This document shows, piece after piece, positions 18,784-26,058 of a stretch of DNA of 64,000 bases; positions within the stretch are counted from its first letter, which is position 1; the number at the start of each line of letters is the position of its first letter. Below the pieces are notes generated by a model. That model was not told the origin of the DNA, did not search any database, and saw nothing but the letters and a program-made list of their open reading frames with translations. Position numbers and translations under genes: made by a program. The DNA comes from Hyphomicrobiales bacterium (GTDB taxonomy: Bacteria; Pseudomonadota; Alphaproteobacteria; Rhizobiales; Beijerinckiaceae). The stretch covers positions 248,001 to 312,000 of the forward strand of contig JAIXZO010000006.1 in NCBI GenBank assembly GCA_027489535.1, in the 5' to 3' direction.

Positions 18784-18818
18784 ACTGCCCACTGCCCACT
18801 GCCGACTGCCCACTGCCG
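18784..18818. repeat. Five tandem copies of a 7-bp unit (ACTGCCC/ACTGCCG)
   Basis: Heptamers ACTGCCC, ACTGCCC, ACTGCCG, ACTGCCC, ACTGCCG directly abut, ending 8 bp from the stop of the g12-like gene. A microsatellite of this type can change length by slippage. Confidence 0.85.
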
Positions 18819-18825
18819 CCCCCGG

Positions 18826-19470
18826 TCACACCACCAATTCCACCAACGGAATCTTCGGGATCACCCCCGCGGCGAAGGCCTCGTGGTCGATGAACAGCTC
18901 GTCCGCGTCGAAGCGCACCGGCACGTCGAACTCGTAACCGGCCGTCACCGCCGCCCCCGCAGCCGGCGCCCTCCCCGTGCGGAACGTCACCGTGCCCGTC
19001 GCCGCATCCACGTCGTAATCGATGCCGAAAACCCGCTCGACCCCACCGCTCGCCACCCGCACGCTGCCCGCCACGGGCTTGCGGATCGGCCGCTCATAGG
19101 GCGCGAATGCCGCCCCGTAGATCTTCACCAGCCGGAACACCCGCTCCGCCCCGGTGCCGGTCCCGATCCGCTGGTCCGTCGGCGCGGGCGTCGCGGCGGG
19201 CGCGCAACTTTTCCAGTCGGCCCGGTCGCGAAACCGAAACCCGGTCAGCCGCCCCCGCCGCTCCTCGAAAAACGCCGTCACCAGCGCCAATTCCCCGAGC
19301 GTCTTCACGCCCGAGCCCACGTCGTAGCGTCGCCGCGAATGCGCCCAGCGCGCATTGCGTTCCTCGCGGCCGGAGCCGGTGACGATCACGTCGGTCCGCC
19401 GTTCCGGCCCGCCCGACCCCGCCAACCCCACCGTCAGGGGAAAACGCACCTCGTGAAACGCGTCCGCCAT
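18826..19470 (-). CDS. GTA tail protein, DUF2460 (g12-like)
   Basis: Baseplate/tail protein corresponding to RcGTA g12, 214 residues. It opens with the family pattern FHEVRFP, followed by RRTDVIVTGSGREERNARW and the conserved ELALVTAFFEERRGRLTGFRFRD block. The start at 19470 is favoured by an AGGG seven bases upstream and by the family's usual N-terminus; an ATG six codons earlier (19488) lacks a ribosome-binding site. It is separated from the next GTA gene upstream by a divergent DUF465 gene. Confidence 0.92.
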   Translation of the reverse strand: MADAFHEVRFPLTVGLAGSGGPERRTDVIVTGSGREERNARWAHSRRRYDVGSGVKTLGELALVTAFFEERRGRLTGFRFRDRADWKSCAPAATPAPTDQRIGTGTGAERVFRLVKIYGAAFAPYERPIRKPVAGSVRVASGGVERVFGIDYDVDAATGTVTFRTGRAPAAGAAVTAGYEFDVPVRFDADELFIDHEAFAAGVIPKIPLVELVV

Positions 19471-19586
19471 CCGCAGCCCTTTCGTCATCGTCGTTTGACG
19501 TCGGTCAATGACGGGCGCGTCGGCCCCGTCCAATCTGAAGCTCGACCATCTCGACCAAGCTTCATTCAATCCGCAGGAGGCGCCCG

Positions 19587-19829
19587 ATGACGCATGTTCC
19601 CCACGGTCTGCACGAGGAGTTCCCCACCTCGGCCCCGGTCATCAGCAAGTTGAAGATCGGCGACGCGCATTTCGCCCGCCTGGCCGAGAGCTACGAGCAC
19701 CTCAACCGCGAGATCCACCGCATCGAGGCCGATATCGAGCCGGCCTCCGACGAAACGCTGGAAGGCCTCAAGCGCCGCCGCCTCAAACTCAAGGACGAGA
19801 TCGCCGCGATGCTGCGCTGCGCCGCCTGA
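19587..19829 (+). CDS. DUF465 (YdcH-type) small protein, inserted in the GTA cluster
   Basis: Protein of 80 residues with a helical hairpin typical of DUF465: FARLAESYEHLNREIHRIEADIE-type heptads followed by LKRRRLKLKDEIAAML. The function of the family is unknown. A perfect AGGAGG six bases before the ATG supports expression. It runs opposite to the surrounding GTA genes, between the g12- and g11-like genes, so it must have its own promoter in the 116-bp gap to the g12 start. Confidence 0.88.
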   Translation: MTHVPHGLHEEFPTSAPVISKLKIGDAHFARLAESYEHLNREIHRIEADIEPASDETLEGLKRRRLKLKDEIAAMLRCAA

Positions 19830-19844
19830 GCGAAGACGGCCCGT

Positions 19845-20399
19845 TCACCCCGATCTGCGCCCCCGCGCCACGGCGCGCGCAAGCGCGGCCGACACCTGCG
19901 CCTCGGATCGGCGGAAACTGTCCGCATCCGGCGTCGAGATGTTCACGGTCACGCCGCCGCCCCCTCCGCCGCCGGTTCTCACGCCGAGCGCGCCGTCGGG
20001 ACCGCGCGCCAGCGGCAGGATCGCCTCCGGTCCGGCCTCGCCCATCAGCCCCAGCCCGCCGCCGGCAGGAAAATAGGTCGGCGCGCCGACCACGCCGCCC
20101 TTCTCGAATTTCAGCAGGCTGCCGAGCATGTCGCCGAGCCCGCCCCCGTCGGACGGACCTGTTTGATCGGACAGGTTTCCGAGCAGCCCGGAAATGGCAT
20201 TCTCGACGGGCTTCATAGCCATTTTGAGTCCGACCTCCGACATCCGGAGCCCGATGTCCTTCAATACGCTTTCGAATCGCTTGCCCCCCGCGATGCCGGA
20301 AGCGAAGGCGGACGTGATCGACCGTGAAAGGTCGTCCGTCTGCTTTTTCAACTCGACGGTTCGCGTGCTCAATTCTTCCGCGTCGAACGTGTCGGCCAT
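19845..20399 (-). CDS. GTA tape-measure-like protein (g11-like)
   Basis: Protein of 184 residues matching the short tail tape-measure protein of RcGTA. Its helical N-terminus is ELKKQTDDLSRSITSAFASG, followed by a Gly/Leu-rich region and the conserved FEKGGVV...GLMGEAGPEAILPLARGPDGALGV block, then a poly-Gly tract and VTVNISTPDADSFRRSEAQV at the end. Its small size fits a short GTA tail. The ATG at 20399 begins MADTFDAEEL; the frame reaching 20603 lies over an oppositely oriented ORF and has no added homology. Confidence 0.92.
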   Translation of the reverse strand: MADTFDAEELSTRTVELKKQTDDLSRSITSAFASGIAGGKRFESVLKDIGLRMSEVGLKMAMKPVENAISGLLGNLSDQTGPSDGGGLGDMLGSLLKFEKGGVVGAPTYFPAGGGLGLMGEAGPEAILPLARGPDGALGVRTGGGGGGGVTVNISTPDADSFRRSEAQVSAALARAVARGRRSG

Positions 20400-20811
20400 C
20401 GTCAAATTCCTCTTCGCAAAGGCTCGGTCTCGACACCCGCACCCTTCGACGGGCCGCGCCGCCAAAGCCCGCCCCGCGAAAGTCTGCGCGGCGTCGGCTT
20501 GTCTTGTGCTCGCATGCACCGCCTGCTTCCCGGTTGCCACGGGCACCACGCTCTCTTTTGACCGGGGCAAGGCGAGCGAGGAGGCCTTCTTCAAGGCCCG
20601 CAACGTCTGTCGCTACGAGGTCCGCCGCGTGTCCCTGCGCGCGCGCCGGGCGGACCGCGACCACGGCCTGTTCATCGCCTGCATGGAGTCGAAGGGCTTC
20701 GCCTTCAAAGCCTACAAGGCGACGTTTTCCGATTACGCCTGCGCCGAAGGCACCCCGGGCCGCAACGCCTACGGTCATTGCCGTATATCGCGGCCTTGGC
20801 CCGCGCCGTAA
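20389..20811 (+). CDS. Hypothetical exported/lipoprotein-like ORF between GTA g11 and g10.1
   Basis: Reading frame on the plus strand whose protein contains a hydrophobic, Cys-rich segment (CLVLACTACF) followed by a small domain with a spaced-Cys pattern (RNVCRYE, FIACMESKGF, YACAEG). That pattern is common in small alphaproteobacterial periplasmic proteins. The start is uncertain: no ATG lies close to the signal-like segment; GTG codons at 20389 and 20506 are candidates. Its stop lies 6 bp from the end of g10.1, so the two are convergent. It may be a cargo gene; no function can be assigned. Confidence 0.4.
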   Translation: MSAIVKFLFAKARSRHPHPSTGRAAKARPAKVCAASACLVLACTACFPVATGTTLSFDRGKASEEAFFKARNVCRYEVRRVSLRARRADRDHGLFIACMESKGFAFKAYKATFSDYACAEGTPGRNAYGHCRISRPWPAP

Positions 20812-20817
20812 CCTTCT

Positions 20818-21036
20818 TCACGACGCGAGGTCCGGAAACGCCTTCGCCAAGGCCTCCAGCGCCGCCCGGTCGGGCGGGCTCGCCCTCCGCACGCGGCCGC
20901 GGGCCAGCGCGGCCAATTCCACAGGTGTCATCGTCCAGAAATCGCGCGGGGACAGCCGCAGGACGCCGAGGCCGAAGCTCAAGGCTTCGTCCCAGGGAAA
21001 GGGGCGCGGGGAGGTCGCACCCTCTCCCGGGTTTAC
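20818..21036 (-). CDS. GTA tail-assembly chaperone, second frame (g10.1-like); apparently reached by -1 frameshift
   Basis: Seventy-two codons encode a TAC_6-type domain (FPWDEALSFGLGVLRL, then FWTMTPVELAAL). No ATG, GTG or TTG occurs in this frame between 21342 and the start of the conserved domain, so it cannot be started conventionally. The frame is -1 relative to g10 and begins exactly at the g10 stop, whose context is GCG GGG TAA. A glycine tRNA on GGG can slip back one base onto another GGG and continue as GTA AAC CCG. Phages commonly make their tail chaperone pair by such a shift (lambda G/GT). A start at a non-standard codon or a sequencing indel are alternatives. Confidence 0.7.
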   Translation of the reverse strand, partial: VNPGEGATSPRPFPWDEALSFGLGVLRLSPRDFWTMTPVELAALARGRVRRASPPDRAALEALAKAFPDLAS

Positions 21037-21401
21037 CCCGCGTCCTGCGGCGTCCCGGGGCGCGCGGAGTTCGGTGAACCGCTCCCCGCCTCGCCCGAGC
21101 CGAAAGTCGCCGTCAACAGCCGCACGGCTGCATCGACGAAGGGTTCGAAGCCCTCCGTCATCGGCAACGCGGCGGCCTCCTCGTCGTTCATCGCGACGCC
21201 GCCGCCCCGGATGCCGCAGCCGATGATGCGCAGGAGGTCGCGGGCCGAAACCCGTCCCTCCCCGAGCCGCCGGCCGAGCGCCTGCAGGTCGTCCGCACCG
21301 AATGCGGCTTCCAGTTCCGCCAGCGCGCCGAGCGTCAGACACAGCGTGAAGCTGCGCCCGCCCAGCCGCGCCTCGATCTCCCCGCGTCGCGGATTGGCCA
21401 T
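21033..21401 (-). CDS. GTA tail-assembly chaperone (g10-like, GTA_TAC)
   Basis: Protein of 122 residues matching the gene-transfer-agent TAC family: RGEIEARLGGRSFTLCLTLG, LAELEAAFGADDLQAL and LRIIGCGIRGGG are its conserved blocks. It helps assemble the tail tube around the tape measure. The last 25 residues are Gly/Ser/Pro-rich and look like a linker, which suits a fusion to the downstream g10.1 domain. It begins 10 bp after the major tail gene. Confidence 0.93.
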   Translation of the reverse strand: MANPRRGEIEARLGGRSFTLCLTLGALAELEAAFGADDLQALGRRLGEGRVSARDLLRIIGCGIRGGGVAMNDEEAAALPMTEGFEPFVDAAVRLLTATFGSGEAGSGSPNSARPGTPQDAG

Positions 21402-21411
21402 GTCCGCCCCC

Positions 21412-21822
21412 TCAGAGTGCGGTGAACGTGACGGGCCCGGCGCTTTCCAGCGTCGTCTCGAACGTCACCGCGCCGTCATGCTCGCCCCGATATTCCAGTG
21501 CGGAGACCTGAAACGGCCCCTGCAAGGTGCCGAAGCTCGGGATCACGATCTGCCATTGCCGGATGAGACCCTCGAAAAACACCTGCCGCACGGAGGCGTC
21601 GGACGCTTCGTCGCGGAAGATGCCGGCCCCCGTCACCCCCGCGCGCCGCACGCCCGCCCCGGCGAGCAGTTCGCGCCAGCGTCCGGCGGATTCCGCATGC
21701 GTCACGTCAACGGCCGTCGCGTTGAACGCGATCTGCCGCGAGCGCAGCCCCGCCACCGTCCGAAACACCCCCGTCCCGTCGTCGAGCTTGATGAGCAGAT
21801 CCCTGCCCGCCTGAACCGCCAT
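21412..21822 (-). CDS. GTA major tail protein (g9-like, TP901-1 type)
   Basis: Tail-tube subunit of 136 residues. Conserved family features are GRDLLIKLDDG at the N-terminus, TVAGLRSRQIAFNATAVDVTH, the WRELLAGAGVRRAGVTGAGIF strand, and FQVSALEYRGEHDGAVTFETTLESAG toward the C-terminus. The start and length agree with RcGTA g9. It lies 28 bp after the tail terminator gene. Confidence 0.95.
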   Translation of the reverse strand: MAVQAGRDLLIKLDDGTGVFRTVAGLRSRQIAFNATAVDVTHAESAGRWRELLAGAGVRRAGVTGAGIFRDEASDASVRQVFFEGLIRQWQIVIPSFGTLQGPFQVSALEYRGEHDGAVTFETTLESAGPVTFTAL

Positions 21823-21850
21823 GGCGTCGTCTCCCGATCCGTCGTGAAAA

Positions 21851-22258
21851 TCAGAGCGCTTCCGTGAGCGCCGAAAGCCGCAGCACGGCCCGGCGGCGTC
21901 CGTCGCGTCCGGGCTTCGACATTTCCTCGGCCGTCATGCCGATCAGCACGAGCCGATGCCCGTCGAGCACGAGGTCCGCGTCGTCGAGCACCTCGGCCAT
22001 GCGGCCGGTGATCGCCAGCGCCTCGGCATCGCCGTTCTGGTCGGACCACACCCGCAGGGACAGCCGATGTTCGTGGCCCGATGCGTCGCCCGTCGACCAG
22101 TCGCGCGCCTCCGCCTCCCCGAACACCGCAAAGGGCGGCTCGGCCGAGCGCGGGGCCTCGTCGTAGATCTTTTCGCCGCCGAGCAGCGTGCGCAGCGGCG
22201 CGTCGAGCAGCAGCGCGGCACGCACCGCCATGCGCAGCGCGAGAACGGGACTGGTCAT
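21851..22258 (-). CDS. GTA tail terminator, DUF3168 (g8-like)
   Basis: Protein of 135 residues that caps the tail tube. The DUF3168 pattern is clear: MAVRAALLLDAPLRTLLGG, YDEAPRSAEPPFAVFGEAE and HRLSLRVWSDQNGDAEAL. The ATG at 22258 overlaps the stop of g7 (ATGA), which decides against the ATG at 22282. Confidence 0.93.
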   Translation of the reverse strand: MTSPVLALRMAVRAALLLDAPLRTLLGGEKIYDEAPRSAEPPFAVFGEAEARDWSTGDASGHEHRLSLRVWSDQNGDAEALAITGRMAEVLDDADLVLDGHRLVLIGMTAEEMSKPGRDGRRRAVLRLSALTEAL

Positions 22259-22578
22259 GCGGTCGGCTCCCTGCACAGGCACACGAGAAAGCGCCCGCGT
22301 TGGTCGGGATCATGCGCGGCGACGACGTGGAACACGCGGCCGCCCAAGCGCAGCCGTGCGGCGCTGTCGATTCCGGCGCGTCGCCGCAGCGTGATGCGAT
22401 GGGTGATCGTCGCGCCCTCCTGGTCGTCGCCCTGCCCGCCCGTCGCCTTCACCGGCTCGATGCGCGCCCACAGCGTGCCGGCGACGGCGTAGGTCCGCCG
22501 CGCCCCGCCCGCCCCGTCCGCCGCGTCCTGCGGCAGCAGCAGCTCGACCGGCGTCCGAAACGCCCCGATCGTCTTCAT
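22255..22578 (-). CDS. GTA head-tail adaptor/stopper (g7-like)
   Basis: Phage head-tail joining protein of 107 residues. It shows the usual pattern of this family: a start before the first beta strand (GAFRTPVELLL), LWARIEPVKATGG, THRITLRRRAGI and a closing VAAHDPDQRGRFLVCLC. It is translationally coupled on both sides by ATGA overlaps with g6 and g8. The ORF that extends to 23208 merely runs over g6 in another frame. Confidence 0.9.
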   Translation of the reverse strand: MKTIGAFRTPVELLLPQDAADGAGGARRTYAVAGTLWARIEPVKATGGQGDDQEGATITHRITLRRRAGIDSAARLRLGGRVFHVVAAHDPDQRGRFLVCLCREPTA

Positions 22579-23144
22579 GCCAGCCTCGGGCGGCGAAAGG
22601 GCGCGATCAGCGCGGCGACGTCGCCGGAGATCGGCCCGCGTCCGGGTTCGTCGTCGCCGCGCCGCTCGAACCAGCGCGCCGCCAGCATCCGCACCGCCAG
22701 CCGCAGCGGCTCCGGCACCGCCGCCGGCGTCGGCCCGTATCCCGCCGTAAAATCGATCTCGATGCCGCCGAACGGCGTGTCGGGTGAAGGCCACGTCCCG
22801 GCCGTCGTGAGGCGCGGCGGGTCGGACGCCGCGTCGACGCGCAGGTCGGCGAGCGGCACGCTCACGCTTCCCCCCGTCCGGTCGCGGATGCGCACCGCCT
22901 CCACGCTCTGCAACGGCGACAGCGGAAACGTCACGATCCCGTCCGCGGGCGGGGCGTCGAGCCTCAGCCGCATGCGCCGCACGATCAGCGCGCGGTCGGT
23001 CGCCGTCTCCACGGCACGCGTCGCCGCCGCGATCAGTGCGGCGATCACCCCGTCCTCGTCCGTACCGGAGACGCGCAGGTGCCTCTTTACCTCGTCGAGC
23101 GATACGGGCTCGACGGCCGGCGAGGTGATGGGCGATAAGCTCAT
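22575..23144 (-). CDS. GTA head-tail connector (g6-like, gp6/gp8 family)
   Basis: Connector protein of 189 residues. The N-terminus VEPVSLDEVKRHLRV followed by helices with AALIAAATRAVETATDRAL is the signature of HK97 gp6/phiE125 gp8 connectors; the middle has VTFPLSPLQSVEAVRI and GGIEIDFTAGYG. It should form the ring below the portal. It is the first gene of the tail-side block and its start lies 53 bp from the divergent secreted protease gene. Confidence 0.93.
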   Translation of the reverse strand: MSLSPITSPAVEPVSLDEVKRHLRVSGTDEDGVIAALIAAATRAVETATDRALIVRRMRLRLDAPPADGIVTFPLSPLQSVEAVRIRDRTGGSVSVPLADLRVDAASDPPRLTTAGTWPSPDTPFGGIEIDFTAGYGPTPAAVPEPLRLAVRMLAARWFERRGDDEPGRGPISGDVAALIAPFRRPRLA

Positions 23145-23197
23145 GACGGTCTCCGAGGAAGGCGACGCCCGCGAAAAGCGGCGCGCAGGGTGGTTTC

Positions 23198-23926
23198 ATG
23201 CGGTTCATTCAGGCGGCGCTCGCGGCGGCGGTGCTTCTCGCGCCCGGCCCCGCCGGGGCCATCGTCGGCGGAGACGACGCGCCGCGCTTCAAGCCCCACC
23301 TCGTCATGCTCGTGTCCGACCGCGGCAGCTTCTGCTCCGCCGTCGTCGTGGCGCGCGACGCGGTGCTCACGGCCGGTCATTGCGTGTCGGGCGGCGGGTC
23401 CTACCGCGTCCATTGGCGCGATTCGGCGGGCAAGCCGGTGATGGTCGAGCCCGGCCGCATCGTCCTGCATCCCGAATTCCGTAAAAACGCCGCCGAAGCG
23501 CGCATCCGCTCCATCGATCTCGCGATCGTGCGCACCCGCGCGCCGCTTCCCGCCGAGTTCCTGCCGGTCGCTCTGGCGGATCGCGGCACGCCGGTCCCGG
23601 AGGAAGGCGCGCCGCTCCGCATCGTCGGCTACGGCCTCGCTTTGGAATGGGACGACGCCACGGCGGGCAAGCTGCGCTCGGTCGACGTGCCCGTCGTGAT
23701 GCCCTACGGCCCCGGCCGCCTGCTCGTCTGGCTCTCCGCGAAGACCGGCATCGGCGCCTGTCGGGGCGACTCCGGCGGGGCGATCTTCGATCCCGCCGGC
23801 ATCCTCACCGCCGTCACCGCCTGGAGCGAGGGTTCGGGCAGCCGTCGTTGCGGCGCGCTCACGCAGGGCGTGCTCGTCGCGCCGCAACGCGGTTGGATCG
23901 ACGCGACGGTCGCCGCCGCGCCGTAA
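23198..23926 (+). CDS. Secreted trypsin-fold (S1) serine protease embedded in the GTA cluster
   Basis: Protein of 242 residues with a signal peptide (1-21) whose predicted cleavage, after GPAGA, leaves a mature protein beginning IVGGD. That is the activated N-terminus of trypsin-like proteases, so no propeptide removal would be needed. The triad is His61 (TAGHC), Asp107 (SIDLAIVRT) and Ser192 (CRGDSGG). The residue six before the serine, Asp in trypsin, is Gly186 here, so Arg/Lys specificity is not expected. The gene is opposite in direction to the GTA genes and separates g6 from g5 with almost no spare DNA (3 bp to the g5 stop). Whether it serves the GTA or the host is unknown. Confidence 0.9.
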   Translation: MRFIQAALAAAVLLAPGPAGAIVGGDDAPRFKPHLVMLVSDRGSFCSAVVVARDAVLTAGHCVSGGGSYRVHWRDSAGKPVMVEPGRIVLHPEFRKNAAEARIRSIDLAIVRTRAPLPAEFLPVALADRGTPVPEEGAPLRIVGYGLALEWDDATAGKLRSVDVPVVMPYGPGRLLVWLSAKTGIGACRGDSGGAIFDPAGILTAVTAWSEGSGSRRCGALTQGVLVAPQRGWIDATVAAAP

Positions 23927-23929
23927 GGG

Positions 23930-25189
23930 TCACGCCACGCCGAAGCGCAGCAGCTTGATCGCCTCAAAGTCCTGCACGCCCCCGCCCACGCGCTTGGTCA
24001 CGTAGAACAGCACATAGGGCTTGGCCGAATAGGGGTCGCGCAGCACCCGCACGCCCGTCCGGTCGACGATCAGATAAGAGCGTCGGAAATCGGCGAAGGC
24101 GATCGAGAAGCTGTCCGCCCCGATCTCCGGCATGTCCTCGAGTTCCACCACGGGAAAGTTCATCAGCGTCGCCGGCTGGCCCACGCCCGCCGGCGGCTGC
24201 CACAAATACTCCCCGGTGGTCGATTTCAGCTTGCGCACCGCCGCCTGCGTCCGCCGCGACATCGAAAACGCCGCATTCTGCCGATAGCCCGCCTTCAGCG
24301 CATAGACGAGATCGACCAGCACGTCGGACGCGTTCGCCGCCGGGAACGCCCCGGCGACGCCCGTCGCGAGATAGCCGATCCGGCCCCAGCTCCAGGTCCC
24401 GTTCGCCACCTTCGGCGGGGTCATGAACCCCTGCGGCCGCGTCGTGCCGTCGCCGTTGACGAAGGCCGCGCTCTCCTGCTCGGCGAACACGGTCTCAATT
24501 TCCTCGGCCAGCCACTGCTCGAGGTCCACCGCCGCATCGTCGAGCACCGTCTGCGTCGCCGAGGGCATGGCGTAGAGTTCCATCGTCGGGAAGCTCAGAT
24601 CGGCCAGCACCGGCGAATTCGTCTGCGGCCGTGCCGCCGTCTCCGCCGCCCAGCCCGCCGCCGGGCCGGTCACGGAATAGGCCTTCTTGAACGTCGCCGT
24701 GGAGGTTTCCCGCACGGTGGCCAGAGCCCGCAGCGGCGAGCCGCTCGACATCCGCCGCAAAATCTCGCGCTCGGCGGGCACGGGCACCAAAAATCCCCCG
24801 TCCGGTCCCGATCCGGCGGAGAGCGCCTTGCCCTCCATCGCCTTGGCTTCCAAGGCCCGCAGCCCGCCCGCCTCGCCGCCGCGCAGATAGGCGTCGAAGG
24901 CGGTCTTGTGCTCCGCGACGTTGCGGTCCTGCACGACGCCCGTCTCGATGCCGAGCGCGGGGCGGCGCGCCTTCACCGCCAGATCGTCCATCCGGCGCTG
25001 CGCCGCATCGAGCGCCGCATCGATGCGTGACAGCTTCTCCTCCGTCACCACGTCCGTCCCGCGGCGCGTCTCCAATTGCGCCAGACGATCCTCGTTCGTC
25101 GCCTTATAGGCGTCGAAGGCGCGCATGAAGCCCGCAAAGGCCAAGCCTGCATCCTGCTCCGCGGCCTTGTTCTCGATCATGTCGGTCAT
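23930..25189 (-). CDS. GTA major capsid protein (g5-like, HK97 fold)
   Basis: Capsid subunit of 419 residues. A charged helical scaffolding-like region occupies about 1-110 (with LAQLETRR and IDAALDAAQRRMDDL heptads). The mature HK97 fold then begins, marked by LSAGSGPDGGFLVPVPAEREIL, GWAAETAARPQTNSP, ELYAMPSATQTVLDDAAVDLEQWL and the C-terminal DPYSAKPYVLFYVTKRVGGGV. The delta region is presumably removed by the g4 protease. The ATG at 25189 follows a GGAGA; upstream in-frame codons only add repeat-like Pro/Arg sequence. Confidence 0.96.
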   Translation of the reverse strand: MTDMIENKAAEQDAGLAFAGFMRAFDAYKATNEDRLAQLETRRGTDVVTEEKLSRIDAALDAAQRRMDDLAVKARRPALGIETGVVQDRNVAEHKTAFDAYLRGGEAGGLRALEAKAMEGKALSAGSGPDGGFLVPVPAEREILRRMSSGSPLRALATVRETSTATFKKAYSVTGPAAGWAAETAARPQTNSPVLADLSFPTMELYAMPSATQTVLDDAAVDLEQWLAEEIETVFAEQESAAFVNGDGTTRPQGFMTPPKVANGTWSWGRIGYLATGVAGAFPAANASDVLVDLVYALKAGYRQNAAFSMSRRTQAAVRKLKSTTGEYLWQPPAGVGQPATLMNFPVVELEDMPEIGADSFSIAFADFRRSYLIVDRTGVRVLRDPYSAKPYVLFYVTKRVGGGVQDFEAIKLLRFGVA

Positions 25190-25205
25190 TGCATTCTCCG
25201 GTTGT

Positions 25206-25679
25206 TCAAAGGGCTTCGGTCGCCGCGCGGATGGCGGCGGCCGGCGTCGCGGGTGCACCGCCGACGGCGGTCACGCGGGCTTGAGGCAGCAGCGGAAAGG
25301 TCACGAGCGACACCTCCCACAGGTCGACGGCGATCAGCCGCCGCACCTTGGTGGCGGGGTCGATCTTCGAACGCAGAACGCGGTAGCCGATGGAGAGCCC
25401 GTCGAGCGCGCCCTGCCGCAGCAGGGCCGCAAGTTCCTTGGCGCGCGCCACTTCGGGGTTCAGCCGTCCGCGCACGAACAGCCCCCTGGCGTCCTCGCGC
25501 ACCGCGGTCCACACGCCGAGCGGCTGGGCCGGGTCGTGCTGCCACAGCAGCTTCACCCCCGCCGCGCCGCGTTTGGCGAGGCTTTCGCGAAAGGCTCCGG
25601 GCTCCACCAGGTCGCGGCCCAGATCGACCGCCCCGAACAGGCTGGCATAGCCCTCGAACATGTCCTGATCGCCCGTCAT
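25206..25679 (-). CDS. GTA prohead maturation protease (g4-like, HK97 family)
   Basis: Serine protease of 157 residues that trims the capsid protein during head maturation. HK97-family landmarks are FEGYASLFGAVDLGRDLVEPGAF, catalytic His48 (LLWQHDP) and Ser96 (LDGLSIGYR), with the acidic partner in the following strand (VDLWEVSLVTFPLL). The ATG at 25679 overlaps the stop of the preceding small gene (ATGA), so the 76-residue longer frame is rejected. The C-terminus is Ala-rich. Confidence 0.95.
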   Translation of the reverse strand: MTGDQDMFEGYASLFGAVDLGRDLVEPGAFRESLAKRGAAGVKLLWQHDPAQPLGVWTAVREDARGLFVRGRLNPEVARAKELAALLRQGALDGLSIGYRVLRSKIDPATKVRRLIAVDLWEVSLVTFPLLPQARVTAVGGAPATPAAAIRAATEAL

Positions 25680-25864
25680 CCGCCCCTCCCTTTCGGGGGT
25701 CCGGCCGGGCGGGGCGCGAGCCGTTCGAGCGTCCGCACGAAGCGTGAGATCACATGCGCCGCCGGCGCGGCGGAGGCCGAAGCGGAAGCCGAAGCTGAAG
25801 CGGACGCAGGGGCGCGCGCCGTCCGCGCCGGGCGGCGCGGCGGATCGGTGGTCGTCTCGGTCAT
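25676..25864 (-). CDS. Small Ala/Ser-repeat protein between portal and protease of the GTA
   Basis: Sixty-two codons coupled on both sides: the start follows the previous stop after 5 bp and the stop overlaps the protease ATG. The protein has an Arg/Pro N-terminus, an alternating Ala-Ser tract of about 14 residues (encoded by an imperfect six-base repeat at 25768-25806) and a C-terminal helix (VISRFVRTLERLAP). The tight packing argues it is translated. I do not recognise a family; a structural or leader role for the head genes is conceivable. Confidence 0.65.
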   Translation of the reverse strand: MTETTTDPPRRPARTARAPASASASASASASAAPAAHVISRFVRTLERLAPRPAGPPKGRGG

Positions 25865-25869
25865 GGGGC

Positions 25870-26058
25870 TTATCCGCCGTGTTTGGTGTTGAAGCGGTGG
25901 AGTTCACGCACGAAATCGTCGAACCGCCGGTTCGCGGCGGCCAGTTCGCGCAGCAGATAGCCGGCCCCGGCGGAAGCGCCTCCGGCCCACAAGAACAGCA
26001 CGAGATGCGACAGGTCGCCCCGCGCGATCAGCGCGTCGAGCACGGCGGCCTGCATCAT
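25870..26058 (-). CDS. Small GTA protein (g3.5 position) with one hydrophobic segment
   Basis: Sixty-two residues beginning MMQAAVLDALIARGDLSHL, with one hydrophobic segment (LVLFLWAGGASAGAGYLL) and an amphipathic end (LAAANRRFDDFVRELHRFN). The ATG at 26058 overlaps the portal stop (ATGA). Position and size match RcGTA g3.5, a small gene between portal and protease of undefined role. The 422-residue frame in this phase is an antisense-type shadow of the portal gene. Confidence 0.8.
   Translation of the reverse strand: MMQAAVLDALIARGDLSHLVLFLWAGGASAGAGYLLRELAAANRRFDDFVRELHRFNTKHGG

Noticed and set aside
18563-18829. 88-codon minus-strand frame
   Set aside because: Composed of the palindromic repeats and heptamer repeat; no ribosome-binding site.
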